A DNA stretch of 64,000 nt from positions 248,001-312,000 of the forward strand of contig CAVWQP010000005.1 in NCBI GenBank assembly GCA_963757125.1. The letters run 5' to 3'. Made by a program: the position numbers and the translations under genes. Positions 24,835 to 32,846 of this stretch are shown in pieces. A model generated the notes under the pieces. That model was given only the letters and a program-made list of their open reading frames with translations. It ran no database searches and had not been told where the DNA came from. Source of the stretch: CAVVSD01 sp963757125. Its GTDB lineage: Bacteria; Actinomycetota; Thermoleophilia; Solirubrobacterales; Solirubrobacteraceae. Position 1 is the first letter of the stretch; the number at the start of each line of letters is the position of its first letter.

Positions 24835-26154
24835 TCAGCCAGCGAGGCCTGCGGACCGCACCCGAGTCTGGTGCAGGTACGGCTCCAGGACGTCTGCGGC
24901 GTCGCCGACCTGACGGCTGAGATACGGGGAGAGGTAGCGCCCGTACACCTTGTTCGCCGGCGCCCACATCGGCTCGCGCGACACGGTCGAGTCGTCGCCA
25001 CCACCACCACTGATATCCGCGCGCATGAAGCGCGCGGTGTCCCCCGCCGGGAGCACCCCGCGCAACATCGGGCGGAACGGCTTCGGCTCGATCTCGACAC
25101 CCGCCGCGGCAGCTATCACCTCGGCGACGGCATCGGCCTGCTGGGCAGCCAGACCTCCGTGCTTGACCGGAAAGGACGTGGCATCCCCCGCCGCGAACAC
25201 GCCGTCCAGACTGTCCACCCGTCCGAATGCGTCGGTGTGGATGAACCCGTCGCGATCACACGGGACGCCACGCAGTCGTGGTCCTGCGAGGCGAGGCTGG
25301 GTGACGATGCGATCGACCGCGAAACGCCGATCGCCCGGACGGACCCTCAGCGAGCCTCCAGGTCCCGGCGCCGCGTAGCTGCCCGCGTGCAGTGCGATGC
25401 CATGCTCCTCGAGCAGCCGACCGACCTCGGCACTGGCGCGAGTCCCGAAGACGGCGAGCGGCGCGCGTTCCGGCGTCACGATGCTGAGTTGGGCGTCGGA
25501 GCACCCTTGAGTGACGCAGTCCATCGCGGTCATGAGCGCGAGGTCATACAGGAGCACGGGCCACGTCGGACCGGGCGGGCGCACGAATGCCACCCTGCGG
25601 GCGCTGCCATCGCGAAGGCGCCGGAGCAGCAGTCGAAAGCTCGAGGCATCGCGACCGTCGTGATACGTCAACACCCGGTCGCAGTCCCACGCACGCTCGG
25701 GGCGGGCGCCGACTGCGAGCACGAGCGCGTCGTAGGTGAGTTCGACACCCTCCGTCGTGACCACGTGGCGTCGGTGGCGGTCGATGCGGTCGACGGACCC
25801 GCGGTGCCAATGCGCGTCGACATCCGCTGCAACTCGTTCGAGATGCAGCCCGCGTACGCGCTTGACGGCGAACGGCTGACGGCTGGACATGGAGCGATTT
25901 ACGAACTGCGGCCCGGGCGCGACGAGGGTCACATCGACGTCGGCGCCGAGCGCGCGCAGCCCCAGCAATGTTTCCAGCGCCGCGACTCCGCCGCCCGCGA
26001 TGATCACGGACCGCCGACGTCGTCGACGGGGGAATGGCCCGTCGAGGCTGACCTGGCGACGCCCCTGCCGCACCGTCTCGACGGAGCGGTTCACGACGGA
26101 ATCGAGGCATTGACGGCTAGGGGCTCCCTGGACCAAGGCTTTCTCGTTTCTCAT
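24835..26154 (-). CDS. NAD(P)/FAD-dependent oxidoreductase (NDH-2/SQR-like), copy 1
   Basis: A 439-residue two-dinucleotide-binding flavoprotein. The FAD motif is VIIAGGGVAALE near residue 49, the second-domain segment is LVLAVGARPERA, and the C-terminal FAD ribityl motif is DGVFAAGDATSFPVK. The protein lacks the paired Cys of sulfide:quinone reductases as far as I can see, so NADH:quinone-type or other reductase activity is more likely. The ATG at 26154 is uncertain because no good ribosome site precedes it and about 40 residues come before the FAD motif. A paralogue lies at 29.2-30.4 kb on the plus strand; the two flank gdhA. Confidence 0.82.
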   Translation of the reverse strand: MRNEKALVQGAPSRQCLDSVVNRSVETVRQGRRQVSLDGPFPRRRRRRSVIIAGGGVAALETLLGLRALGADVDVTLVAPGPQFVNRSMSSRQPFAVKRVRGLHLERVAADVDAHWHRGSVDRIDRHRRHVVTTEGVELTYDALVLAVGARPERAWDCDRVLTYHDGRDASSFRLLLRRLRDGSARRVAFVRPPGPTWPVLLYDLALMTAMDCVTQGCSDAQLSIVTPERAPLAVFGTRASAEVGRLLEEHGIALHAGSYAAPGPGGSLRVRPGDRRFAVDRIVTQPRLAGPRLRGVPCDRDGFIHTDAFGRVDSLDGVFAAGDATSFPVKHGGLAAQQADAVAEVIAAAAGVEIEPKPFRPMLRGVLPAGDTARFMRADISGGGGDDSTVSREPMWAPANKVYGRYLSPYLSRQVGDAADVLEPYLHQTRVRSAGLAG

Positions 26155-26259
26155 GCGTCGAAGAGTTCTTCTCAGCCACCGTGGGCGAAGATGTCGTGTC
26201 CACCACACACTGCCTGCGCAGGTCCCGTCGGTGTATGGGCCCGATGATCCATCCTTGTG

Positions 26260-26309
26260 CCGTCGCGACCCCACGGCAGGCGTGCCGGACCTGCATGGGG
26301 TCGCGACGG
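26260..26309. repeat. Nested inverted repeat with 14-bp perfect arms
   Basis: CCGTCGCGACCCCA (26260-26273) and its exact reverse complement (26296-26309) enclose a 22-base loop that itself contains a smaller hairpin, CGGCA-GGCG-TGCCG (26274-26287). It lies in the 356-bp divergent region between the FAD oxidoreductase and gdhA. A second inverted repeat, GTCCGC-N8-GCGGAC, is at 26390-26409. These may be a structured leader or large operators; the rest of the intergenic region shows nothing else. Confidence 0.7.
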
Positions 26310-26510
26310 GCGGCGGCTGCACGCGTCGGCCCATGGACTGGCAGCCGACATCGGAGACGATGCGGGATGGTCGGGTCACCGGCTCCCATGTCCGCTGTCA
26401 CCGGCGGACCGAACGCATCGAGGAGACTCCGATGGAGAGCAGTCTCAGCTTCACCGCTCGCTCCCGCAGGTCCGGCGTCTGGTGTGCGAGGGCGCAGGAG
26501 ATGATCGCCC

Positions 26511-27878
26511 ATGGATGACGCGGTGTCGGGCGGCCGCGTGGACGAGAAGCTCGAGGCAGTGCGTGACGCGGTACTGCGCCGCAACCCCGCCGAGCCGGAG
26601 TTCCAGCAAGCCGTCCAGGAGGTATTGGAGACGCTCGGGCCGGTGGTCGCGAAGCACCCGGAGTTCGTCCGGGGGAAGCTGATGGAGCGGATCGCCGAGC
26701 CCGAGCGCCAGATCATCTTCCGGGTTCCGTGGACCGACGACCGTGGCGAAGTGCACGTCGAGCGCGGCTTTCGCGTGGAGTTCAATAGCGCGCTGGGGCC
26801 CTACAAGGGCGGGTTGCGGTTCCACCCCTCCGTGGACCTCGGCGTCGTGAAGTTCCTCGGGTTCCAGCAGGTTTTCAAGAACGCGCTGACCGGCATGCCG
26901 CTGGGCGGCGCCAAGGGAGGAGCCGATTTCGACCCGAAGGGCCGCTCGGACGCCGAGATCATGCGCTTCTGCCAGTCGTTCATGACCGAGTTGTGGCGCC
27001 ACCTCGGCGAGCACACCGACGTGCCCGCCGGGGACATCGGCGTCGGGGAGCGCGAGCTCGGCTATCTCTTCGGCCAGTACAAGCGCATCACGAACCGCTT
27101 CGAGTCCGGCGTGCTGACCGGCAAGGGTCTGGGATGGGGCGGAGCTCACGTGCGGCGGGAGGCCACCGGCTACGGCTGCGCCTACTTCGTCGAGGAGATG
27201 CTGGCGGCCGACGGAGGTGGCTTCGACGGAGCAACGGTGGTCGTCTCCGGAGCGGGCAATGTCGCGATCCACGCGATCGAGAAGGTCCAGCAACTCGGTG
27301 GTCGAGTCGTCGCGTGCTCTGATTCGACCGGCTACGTCCACGACGACGCAGGGATCGATGTGTCGCTGCTCAAGCAGGTGAAGCAGTCCGAGCGCGGCTC
27401 GCTCGAGGCGTACGCCGAACGCTGCGATAGTCGCGCCCGGTTCGTGCCCGACGCGACCGTCTGGGACGTTCAGTGCGCCGTCGCACTGCCGTGCGCCACG
27501 CAGAACGAGCTGACGGGCACGGACGCCGAGCACCTCATCGCCAATGGGCTCACAGCGGTCGGGGAGGGCGCCAACATGCCGTGCACGCCGAGTGCCATCC
27601 GAGCGTTTCGAGCCGCGGGCGTGGCCTTCGCCCCCGGGAAGGCAGCGAACGCCGGCGGCGTGGCGACCAGCGCGCTCGAGATGCAGCAGAACGCGTCACG
27701 CGATTCCTGGACCTTCGACTACACCGAGCAGCGCCTACGCTCCATCATGCGCAAGATCCACAGCGACTGCCGTGACGCCGCTACGGAGTACGGACTGCGG
27801 GGCGACTACCTCGCGGGGGCGAACATCGTGGGGTTCACGCGCGTCGCGCGCGCGATGCTCGCACTCGGTCTGACCTGA
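26511..27878 (+). CDS. gdhA: Glutamate dehydrogenase
   Basis: A 455-residue hexameric-type glutamate dehydrogenase. The substrate-binding segment YKGGLRFHP has Lys99, the catalytic Lys135 lies in PLGGAKGGADF, and the cofactor domain begins near VVVSGAGNVAIHAIE. Length and the DxDP-type pattern fit the NADP-dependent small-subunit class that assimilates ammonium into 2-oxoglutarate. The ATG start has an AGGAG site 8 bases upstream. The upstream region has two prominent inverted repeats (26.26-26.41 kb), suggesting dedicated control. It is an accessory copy placed between two paralogous FAD oxidoreductases. Confidence 0.94.
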   Translation: MDDAVSGGRVDEKLEAVRDAVLRRNPAEPEFQQAVQEVLETLGPVVAKHPEFVRGKLMERIAEPERQIIFRVPWTDDRGEVHVERGFRVEFNSALGPYKGGLRFHPSVDLGVVKFLGFQQVFKNALTGMPLGGAKGGADFDPKGRSDAEIMRFCQSFMTELWRHLGEHTDVPAGDIGVGERELGYLFGQYKRITNRFESGVLTGKGLGWGGAHVRREATGYGCAYFVEEMLAADGGGFDGATVVVSGAGNVAIHAIEKVQQLGGRVVACSDSTGYVHDDAGIDVSLLKQVKQSERGSLEAYAERCDSRARFVPDATVWDVQCAVALPCATQNELTGTDAEHLIANGLTAVGEGANMPCTPSAIRAFRAAGVAFAPGKAANAGGVATSALEMQQNASRDSWTFDYTEQRLRSIMRKIHSDCRDAATEYGLRGDYLAGANIVGFTRVARAMLALGLT

Positions 27879-27955
27879 AGCTGCCGGGCCACGTATCCCG
27901 CCGGTCGCTCGCCGCGGGGTCTCCGATGGACACCGTCATGCCCGCGACGCGCCGA

Positions 27956-28198
27956 TCACGTTGGTCTCCTCCGTCGCACCATGCGCCGTTGCGACGCGTC
28001 TGTCGGTCGATGTGCCGGCGAGGGACGTCGGGTCGGCTCGGACGTGCTGGCGAAGGCCGTGATGCACGCAAGCGCCAGTACGAGCAGCGCCCAGGCGGCG
28101 CCGTCCGCTCCGCTGCCCGGAAGGAGGAACGCAACGCCCGCGGCGATCAGGAACGTCAGGAGGGCACACCGGAGGACGCGGCGACATGAGCAGGACAT
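27956..28198 (-). CDS. Possible small membrane protein
   Basis: An 80-residue reading frame starting MSCSCRRVLRCALLTFLIAA, with two hydrophobic segments (about 9-25 and 33-49, AAWALLVLALACITAF) and a basic C-terminal tail (MVRRRRPT). No family is recognised. The two-helix layout and Cys-rich N-terminus argue weakly for a real small protein. There is no clear ribosome site. It converges with gdhA. Confidence 0.35.
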   Translation of the reverse strand: MSCSCRRVLRCALLTFLIAAGVAFLLPGSGADGAAWALLVLALACITAFASTSEPTRRPSPAHRPTDASQRRMVRRRRPT

Positions 28199-28719
28199 CG
28201 TCGGAGCATTGCGCTCAACCGGCGCTCCGAACATGGTGCCTTGGCCCCACATCGTTGCTTCGTGGCCCCATTGCGATCCGTCTCGCGCGGAATGCCGCAG
28301 CGCCGAAGCATGATCCCGTAGCCCGCCGGAACGCTCGACTGCGCCGCACCGGAGGCGGTCATGGCTTGCGGCAACGCTCTCGGTGCAGTCGTCACCGCAT
28401 GGATCGATCGCCCTCGCAGCCCTCACGATCGAGTGCATGCGCATTGTTCTCTCTGGCATGATGAGTCGGCGCCGGTCGTGATGCCGCAAAGGTTGCGGCG
28501 CCACCCGTCCCTTCGTACCGGCGTGCAGCTGACCCGCAATGCGCGCCGAGGCAACCCTTTCCGGCCGTTCCATGCGTGACTCCAGCTCCTTGGCACGCGA
28601 CAAGGCCACGCGTCCGTCCGCGTCGAGCTGTCCGACCCGGGGCTGCGGCCGCCGAGTGCCTGGGCCTTCTGTCGCGTTCCCGATGGGATGCGCGGCAGCT
28701 TCGGTGGATCGTCTCGTCC
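28199..28719. other. 521-bp gap without a recognisable gene
   Basis: No convincing coding frame. A perfect inverted repeat GCCGCAA-AGG-TTGCGGC occupies 28483-28499, and on the minus strand two GGGGCCA direct repeats occur about 22-27 bp apart near 28.25 kb. Either could be a regulator site for the flanking small genes, but I cannot assign one. Confidence 0.45.
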
Positions 28720-28896
28720 ATGGATGACCGATCTCCCACCGAGCCGCAGAGCGACGAACCGGTACCCGCCCGGCTGCAGCCGAAAAGCCCGGCGACGCAC
28801 CCGGTAACCGTCGACGAGCTGAGCGAGTGGTCGTTCCCGGCGAGCGATGCGCCGGCTACCTGGACGTGGGACCCGGACTCACCTCGACATAGCTGA
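28720..28896 (+). CDS. Small acidic protein with a SFPASD motif
   Basis: A 58-residue acidic, Pro-rich protein. The C-terminal part, VDELSEWSFPASDAPATWTW, matches the SFPASDPP(S/A)W signature of small proteins of unknown function that occur widely in bacteria, often next to stress genes. The ATG was chosen to give MDDRSPTEP. There is no membrane segment. Because the motif is so characteristic the frame is probably real even though it is short. Confidence 0.6.
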   Translation: MDDRSPTEPQSDEPVPARLQPKSPATHPVTVDELSEWSFPASDAPATWTWDPDSPRHS

Positions 28897-29166
28897 GCGC
28901 AATATCTCATCGGATCGCTCGCCAGTGAGCTTGCGTCTTCGACGAACGGCCGGTGGGACTCATGTCCTCCTCGGATCGAGCGCTCGGAGAGCGCACCGGT
29001 CCGGGGTGGCCGGCTTGCGGAACGGACGACAACGCAATTGCTGGACCTTCGTGCCACCCTCGGTCTGATCCGGACCAGGGCGGCCTTCGATGGCGCGGTG
29101 GTCCTGGGTGCATGATGCAGCCCGCAGTCCATGCCATCAGGCAGCCGCTGAAGTCAACGTCGGGTC

Positions 29167-30408
29167 ATGCGCTCCCACCGCCTCGCCTCCACCTCGTCCG
29201 AATGTGGCCGAGCAGATGCAACCTCCGTGCCCGGCCGTCGCGCGGCACGGGGAGCACGTCACCGTCATCGCGTCCTCATTGCCGGCGGCGGCGTGGGCGG
29301 GCTCGAGGCGATGCTGGCTCTTCGGGATCTCGCACTCGACCGTGTCGCCATCACGGTCCTGTCCCCGGACGAGCGTTTCTCGTTGCGTGCGCGAAGCGTG
29401 CAGGACGCCTTCGGCGGACCTGCTCCCCGGAGCTATTCCCTTCCAGACCTGTGCACCGCGCACGGCACCGTCTACGTCCGTGACGCGCTGGCGCACGTCG
29501 GTCAGCAGGAGCACCGGGTGACGACGCGCAGCGGCCGACAGACGTCCTACGACTCGCTCCTCGTGGCGGTCGGCGCACGGCGACAGTCCGCCTTCTCCAG
29601 CGGAGCGACTCTGCGCGGCCCGCAGGACACCGAGGCCGTGCACGGTCTGATCCAGGATCTGGAGGGCGGTTACTGCCAGAGCATCGCCTTCATCGTGCCG
29701 CCGGGAGTGACATGGCCATTGCCGCTCTACGAGCTGGCGCTCATGACCGCCGAGCGGGCGTACAGCCAGTGCCTCGATGTCGACCTGACTCTCATCACAC
29801 CGGAGCAGGAGCCGCTCGGCATGTTCGGTACCCCGGCGAGCGATGTGGTCCGCCATCTGTTGCAGGAGTCGGGAATCACTGTGCGGACGGCCACGAACGT
29901 GGCCGATGTCCGCAGCGGCCACGTGTTGATGCACGACGGCGACGCGATCGTGCGTGCCCAGCGCATGGTCGCGGTTCCGATCCTCGAGGCTCCGGTCATT
30001 CGCGGTCTCCCGACCGACGCAATGGGCTTCGTGCCCGTCGACGAGCACGGCCAGGTGCGCGGCGCGTCCGACATATGGGCCGCCGGGGACGCGACGAGCT
30101 TCCCGCTGAAGCAAGCCGGCATCGCGGCCCAGCAAGCCGATGCTGCTGCGCAGTCGATCGCCGCCGGGGCCGGTGCGGCCGTCGTGGAGAAGCCGTTCTC
30201 ACCCACGCTGCGGGCGGGGCTGCACACGGGGCGCGGGGTGATCTACCTACGCGCGACGGCCACCGGCGAAGCTTGCGACAGCAGCCCCACCGTCTCCAAC
30301 CGCGCGTCCTGGTCGCCGCCCTCCAAGGTCGCCGCCGCCTACCTCAGCTCGTATCTCGACGAGGTCGAGCGACGCAGCGGCCGTTGTTCGTCGCGGACGC
30401 CTGGCTGA
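29167..30408 (+). CDS. NAD(P)/FAD-dependent oxidoreductase (NDH-2/SQR-like), copy 2
   Basis: A 413-residue paralogue of the flavoprotein at 24.8-26.2 kb. Shared segments include the FAD motif VLIAGGGVGGLEAML (near 37-51), PGVTWPLPLYELALMTAE and the C-terminal DIWAAGDATSFPLKQAGIAA. The order of domains is FAD-NAD(P)-FAD, without a visible redox-active Cys pair. The reading frame ends at YLDEVERRSG plus a few residues; a frame change there would give a longer tail (about 30410-30610), so the end may be affected by a frameshift. It probably feeds electrons from reduced nucleotide or another donor to quinones or a soluble acceptor. Confidence 0.8.
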   Translation: MRSHRLASTSSECGRADATSVPGRRAARGARHRHRVLIAGGGVGGLEAMLALRDLALDRVAITVLSPDERFSLRARSVQDAFGGPAPRSYSLPDLCTAHGTVYVRDALAHVGQQEHRVTTRSGRQTSYDSLLVAVGARRQSAFSSGATLRGPQDTEAVHGLIQDLEGGYCQSIAFIVPPGVTWPLPLYELALMTAERAYSQCLDVDLTLITPEQEPLGMFGTPASDVVRHLLQESGITVRTATNVADVRSGHVLMHDGDAIVRAQRMVAVPILEAPVIRGLPTDAMGFVPVDEHGQVRGASDIWAAGDATSFPLKQAGIAAQQADAAAQSIAAGAGAAVVEKPFSPTLRAGLHTGRGVIYLRATATGEACDSSPTVSNRASWSPPSKVAAAYLSSYLDEVERRSGRCSSRTPG

Positions 30409-30627
30409 CCGACGCGGTCGATCGGTTCCGGCACGTCGCCGACGAGCGTTGGACATCGTGCTGCGCCACATGGACGCGTGGCTGGCGCCGGCCTGGCGCG
30501 CTCCCTACGCGCTGATCGGAACCTACGCGGGCGGACGGCCTGCGCGCCTCCGGGACCGGGAGCTTTCGCGGGCGATGCCGACCAGCAACAAGACGGCTCC
30601 TTCGCAGACGGGCTGACACCACGCGTC

Positions 30628-30981
30628 TCAAGCTTCGCGCAGCAACTCGCACACCACGACCGCATTGTTGTGTTCTCGATCGCGAGCGGCGTAGACGATC
30701 GTCACTGGGCCGCTCGCTGCGCGTCGACGGAGCTCCTCCATGCGTTCGGCTTTCTCGGCGATCTCGCCGCGGTAGCGTGCGCGAAACTCGGCGAACCGGG
30801 CAGGGTCGTGGTCGAACCAGGTCCGCAGCTCGTCACTCGGCGCCAGTTCGCGAGCCCAGGCGTCGAGACGCGCGCGCTCGCGGGAGACGCCGCGCGGCCA
30901 CACGTGGTCGATCAGGACGCGATACCCGTCGTCCACCTCGGCCGGGTCATAGACGCGCTTGGCGCGCAGGTCGAACGTCAT
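30628..30981 (-). CDS. DUF488-family protein (YeaO-like)
   Basis: A 117-residue protein with the family layout: RVYDPAEVDDGYRVLIDHVW, then PRGVSRERARLDAWARELAP, LRTWFDHDPARFAEFRARYR and a C-terminal VTIVYAARDREHNNAVVV. The size is typical of YeaO/DUF488, a small cytoplasmic family of unknown activity often found in stress and metal-response neighbourhoods. The ATG start gives MTFDLRAKRVY. It is divergent from nothing close and has a 70-bp gap to the small repeat protein downstream of its promoter side. Confidence 0.85.
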   Translation of the reverse strand: MTFDLRAKRVYDPAEVDDGYRVLIDHVWPRGVSRERARLDAWARELAPSDELRTWFDHDPARFAEFRARYRGEIAEKAERMEELRRRAASGPVTIVYAARDREHNNAVVVCELLREA

Positions 30982-31050
30982 CGTCGCTCGTCCCTCAGCG
31001 TAGGTGCCTGGCGATGCGCGACGCGGGGACCTGTGCTGGGTGTGTGCCTG

Positions 31051-31272
31051 CTAGTCGGCGTCCTCCTTCGGCGCTCGCTTGCCGCGGGCGAAATCGGGCT
31101 TCGTGGCCGGGTCGCGTTCGCCGGCGCGCTCACCGCGGGCGAAATCGGGCCCGAGCTCTTCGTCGCGCTCACCGGCGCGCTCGCCGCGTGCGAAGTCGGC
31201 GCCGCCCTTCTGCCGCGGCTGCTTGCGCGATCCGCGGGCAAAGTCGGGCAGGTCTTCGCGGTCCGCTTGCAT
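31051..31272 (-). CDS. Small protein with four DFARG repeats
   Basis: A 73-residue, highly charged protein with four copies of a DFARG motif: LPDFARGSRKQP, GADFARGERAGERD, GPDFARGERAGERD and KPDFARGKRAPKED. The two central copies are near-exact 15-residue repeats. There is no hydrophobic core, so it is likely disordered. I recall small PDFARG-type proteins in actinobacteria but no known role. The ATG gives MQADREDLPDF. Its position among stress genes suggests a binding or protective role, which is a guess. Confidence 0.65.
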   Translation of the reverse strand: MQADREDLPDFARGSRKQPRQKGGADFARGERAGERDEELGPDFARGERAGERDPATKPDFARGKRAPKEDAD

Positions 31273-31580
31273 CGCATACCTCCGATCCGGATGACCAAGA
31301 CCACTCTCCCACTCGCGGCCGAACCGCGCCACCCCTACCGGCCGGAACGGTCCACCGGTCTGATCTGACAGGTCGTCCGTGGCGCACGTCCGAACGCGGG
31401 AGCGCATGCTTGGTGCGTCCGGGCTCACGCTCATGCCCGGGCTCCTCGAGCTCACGAGCGACACCAGCCTGGGAGACGTGCGCTCGCAAGGGCGGCACGC
31501 GATACGTGGGCTCAGCGTGCGCACAGAAGTACACCGGCGACCCCATGACATGCAGACGCACAGACGTGGAGTCTGGGCTG
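31273..31580. other. 308-bp gap before the ferredoxin reductase gene
   Basis: No gene is recognised. The divergent genes on either side require promoters here. A GC-rich imperfect inverted repeat around GTCCGGGCTCACGCTCATGCCCGGGC (near 31.42-31.44 kb) is the only visible structure. An ATG at 31545 could lengthen the downstream protein by 12 residues. Confidence 0.4.
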
Positions 31581-32846
31581 GTGACATCAGAGCCGCACTC
31601 CCGATCAGCCACAGACACGTTCGTGATCGTCGGCGCCAGTCTGGCCGGCGCCAAGGCTGCGGAGACGCTGCGCGCCGAAGGCTTCGACGGGCGTGTGGTC
31701 CTGCTCGGCGACGAGCAGGAGCGCCCGTACGAGCGCCCACCGCTTTCGAAGGGCTACCTCCGCGGCGACGTCGCGGCCGGCAAACTGTTCGTGCACGATC
31801 GCGGCTTCTACGACGATCACGGCATCGAGCTCGTTCTCGGCCGCACGGCGGTGAGACTCGACACGTCGACCCGCGATGTCACGCTCGACGACGGAGCGCG
31901 ACTGCAGTACGACCGGCTGTTGCTCGCCACAGGCGCGGAGCCCTTCCGGCTCAGCATCCCGGGCGGCGACCTGGACGGGGTCCTGTACCTCCGCAACAAG
32001 GCGGACGCGGATGCTCTGCGCGAGCGGTTCGGACGCAGAGGCGCTGTCGTCGTGGTCGGTGCCGGTTGGATCGGCTCCGAGGTCGCCGCATCGGCGCGCG
32101 AGCTGGGGCTCGCGGTCACCGTCATCGATCCGATGTCCGTGCCGCTCGAGCGCGTGCTCGGCCGCGCCGTCGGTGCGGTGTACCACGACCTGCACAGCGA
32201 CCACGGCGTGACCATGCTCATGGGGACCACCGTCGACGCGTTCCTCGGAGGCGAGGCCGTCGAGGGCGTACGGACGCGCGACGGTCGCGAGATCGCGTGC
32301 GACCTCGCGGTCGTCGGTGTCGGCGCCCGGGCGCGCACCCGACTCGCAGCGCAGGCCGGCATCACCGTCGACGACGGCGTGCTCGTCGACAAGTACCTGC
32401 AATCGAGCCAACCAGGAGTGTTCGCCGCCGGCGACGTCGCGAATGCTGCGCATCCGCACATCGGTGGCCGTGTCCGCGTCGAGCACTGGTCGAACGCCCT
32501 GCACCAGGGGCCGGCGGCAGCGCGCAACATGCTCGGCCTGGCAGACGCGTACACGCGACTGCCGTACTTCTTCTCCGACCAGTACGACGTAGGCATGGAG
32601 TACTCCGGTTTCGCTCGTAGCTGGGATCGCGTCGTCTTCCGTGGCGATGCAGCGAGCCGTGAGTTCATCGCCTTCTGGCTGGCCGATGACCGGGTGGTCG
32701 CGGGCATGAACGTGAACGTGTGGGGCGTCACGGATCCGATTCGGGCGCTCATCGCGTCGGGCGCGACCGTGGAGGACCGGCGCCTCGCCGACCCCGACGT
32801 CCCGCTCGATCGACTCGCCGACGCGCCGTCGCGTGGCCTCGCATGA
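31581..32846 (+). CDS. Ferredoxin--NAD(P)+ reductase (oxygenase-coupled type)
   Basis: A 421-residue flavoprotein of the rubredoxin/ferredoxin reductase family that serves P450s and Rieske dioxygenases. Visible are the FAD motif VIVGASLAGAKAAETL, the family signature PYERPPLSKGYL, the NAD(P) motif VVVGAGWIGSEVAA and the C-terminal FAD contact VFAAGDVANAAH. The GTG at 31581 is chosen; ATG 31545 is possible. It overlaps transaldolase by 4 bp (ATGA). It could supply electrons to the P450 at 11.2 kb through an unlinked ferredoxin, though here it sits in a stress operon. Confidence 0.85.
   Translation: MTSEPHSRSATDTFVIVGASLAGAKAAETLRAEGFDGRVVLLGDEQERPYERPPLSKGYLRGDVAAGKLFVHDRGFYDDHGIELVLGRTAVRLDTSTRDVTLDDGARLQYDRLLLATGAEPFRLSIPGGDLDGVLYLRNKADADALRERFGRRGAVVVVGAGWIGSEVAASARELGLAVTVIDPMSVPLERVLGRAVGAVYHDLHSDHGVTMLMGTTVDAFLGGEAVEGVRTRDGREIACDLAVVGVGARARTRLAAQAGITVDDGVLVDKYLQSSQPGVFAAGDVANAAHPHIGGRVRVEHWSNALHQGPAAARNMLGLADAYTRLPYFFSDQYDVGMEYSGFARSWDRVVFRGDAASREFIAFWLADDRVVAGMNVNVWGVTDPIRALIASGATVEDRRLADPDVPLDRLADAPSRGLA

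Noticed and set aside
24835..26154. Calling the flavoprotein a sulfide:quinone oxidoreductase
   Set aside because: The fold fits, but I cannot find the paired redox Cys in the right positions, so only the wider family is named.
30409..30627. A small gene after FAD oxidoreductase copy 2 (frame with MDAWLAPAWRAPYALIGTYA)
   Set aside because: There is no start with a ribosome site and no recognised family. It may be a frameshifted tail of the upstream gene or chance.
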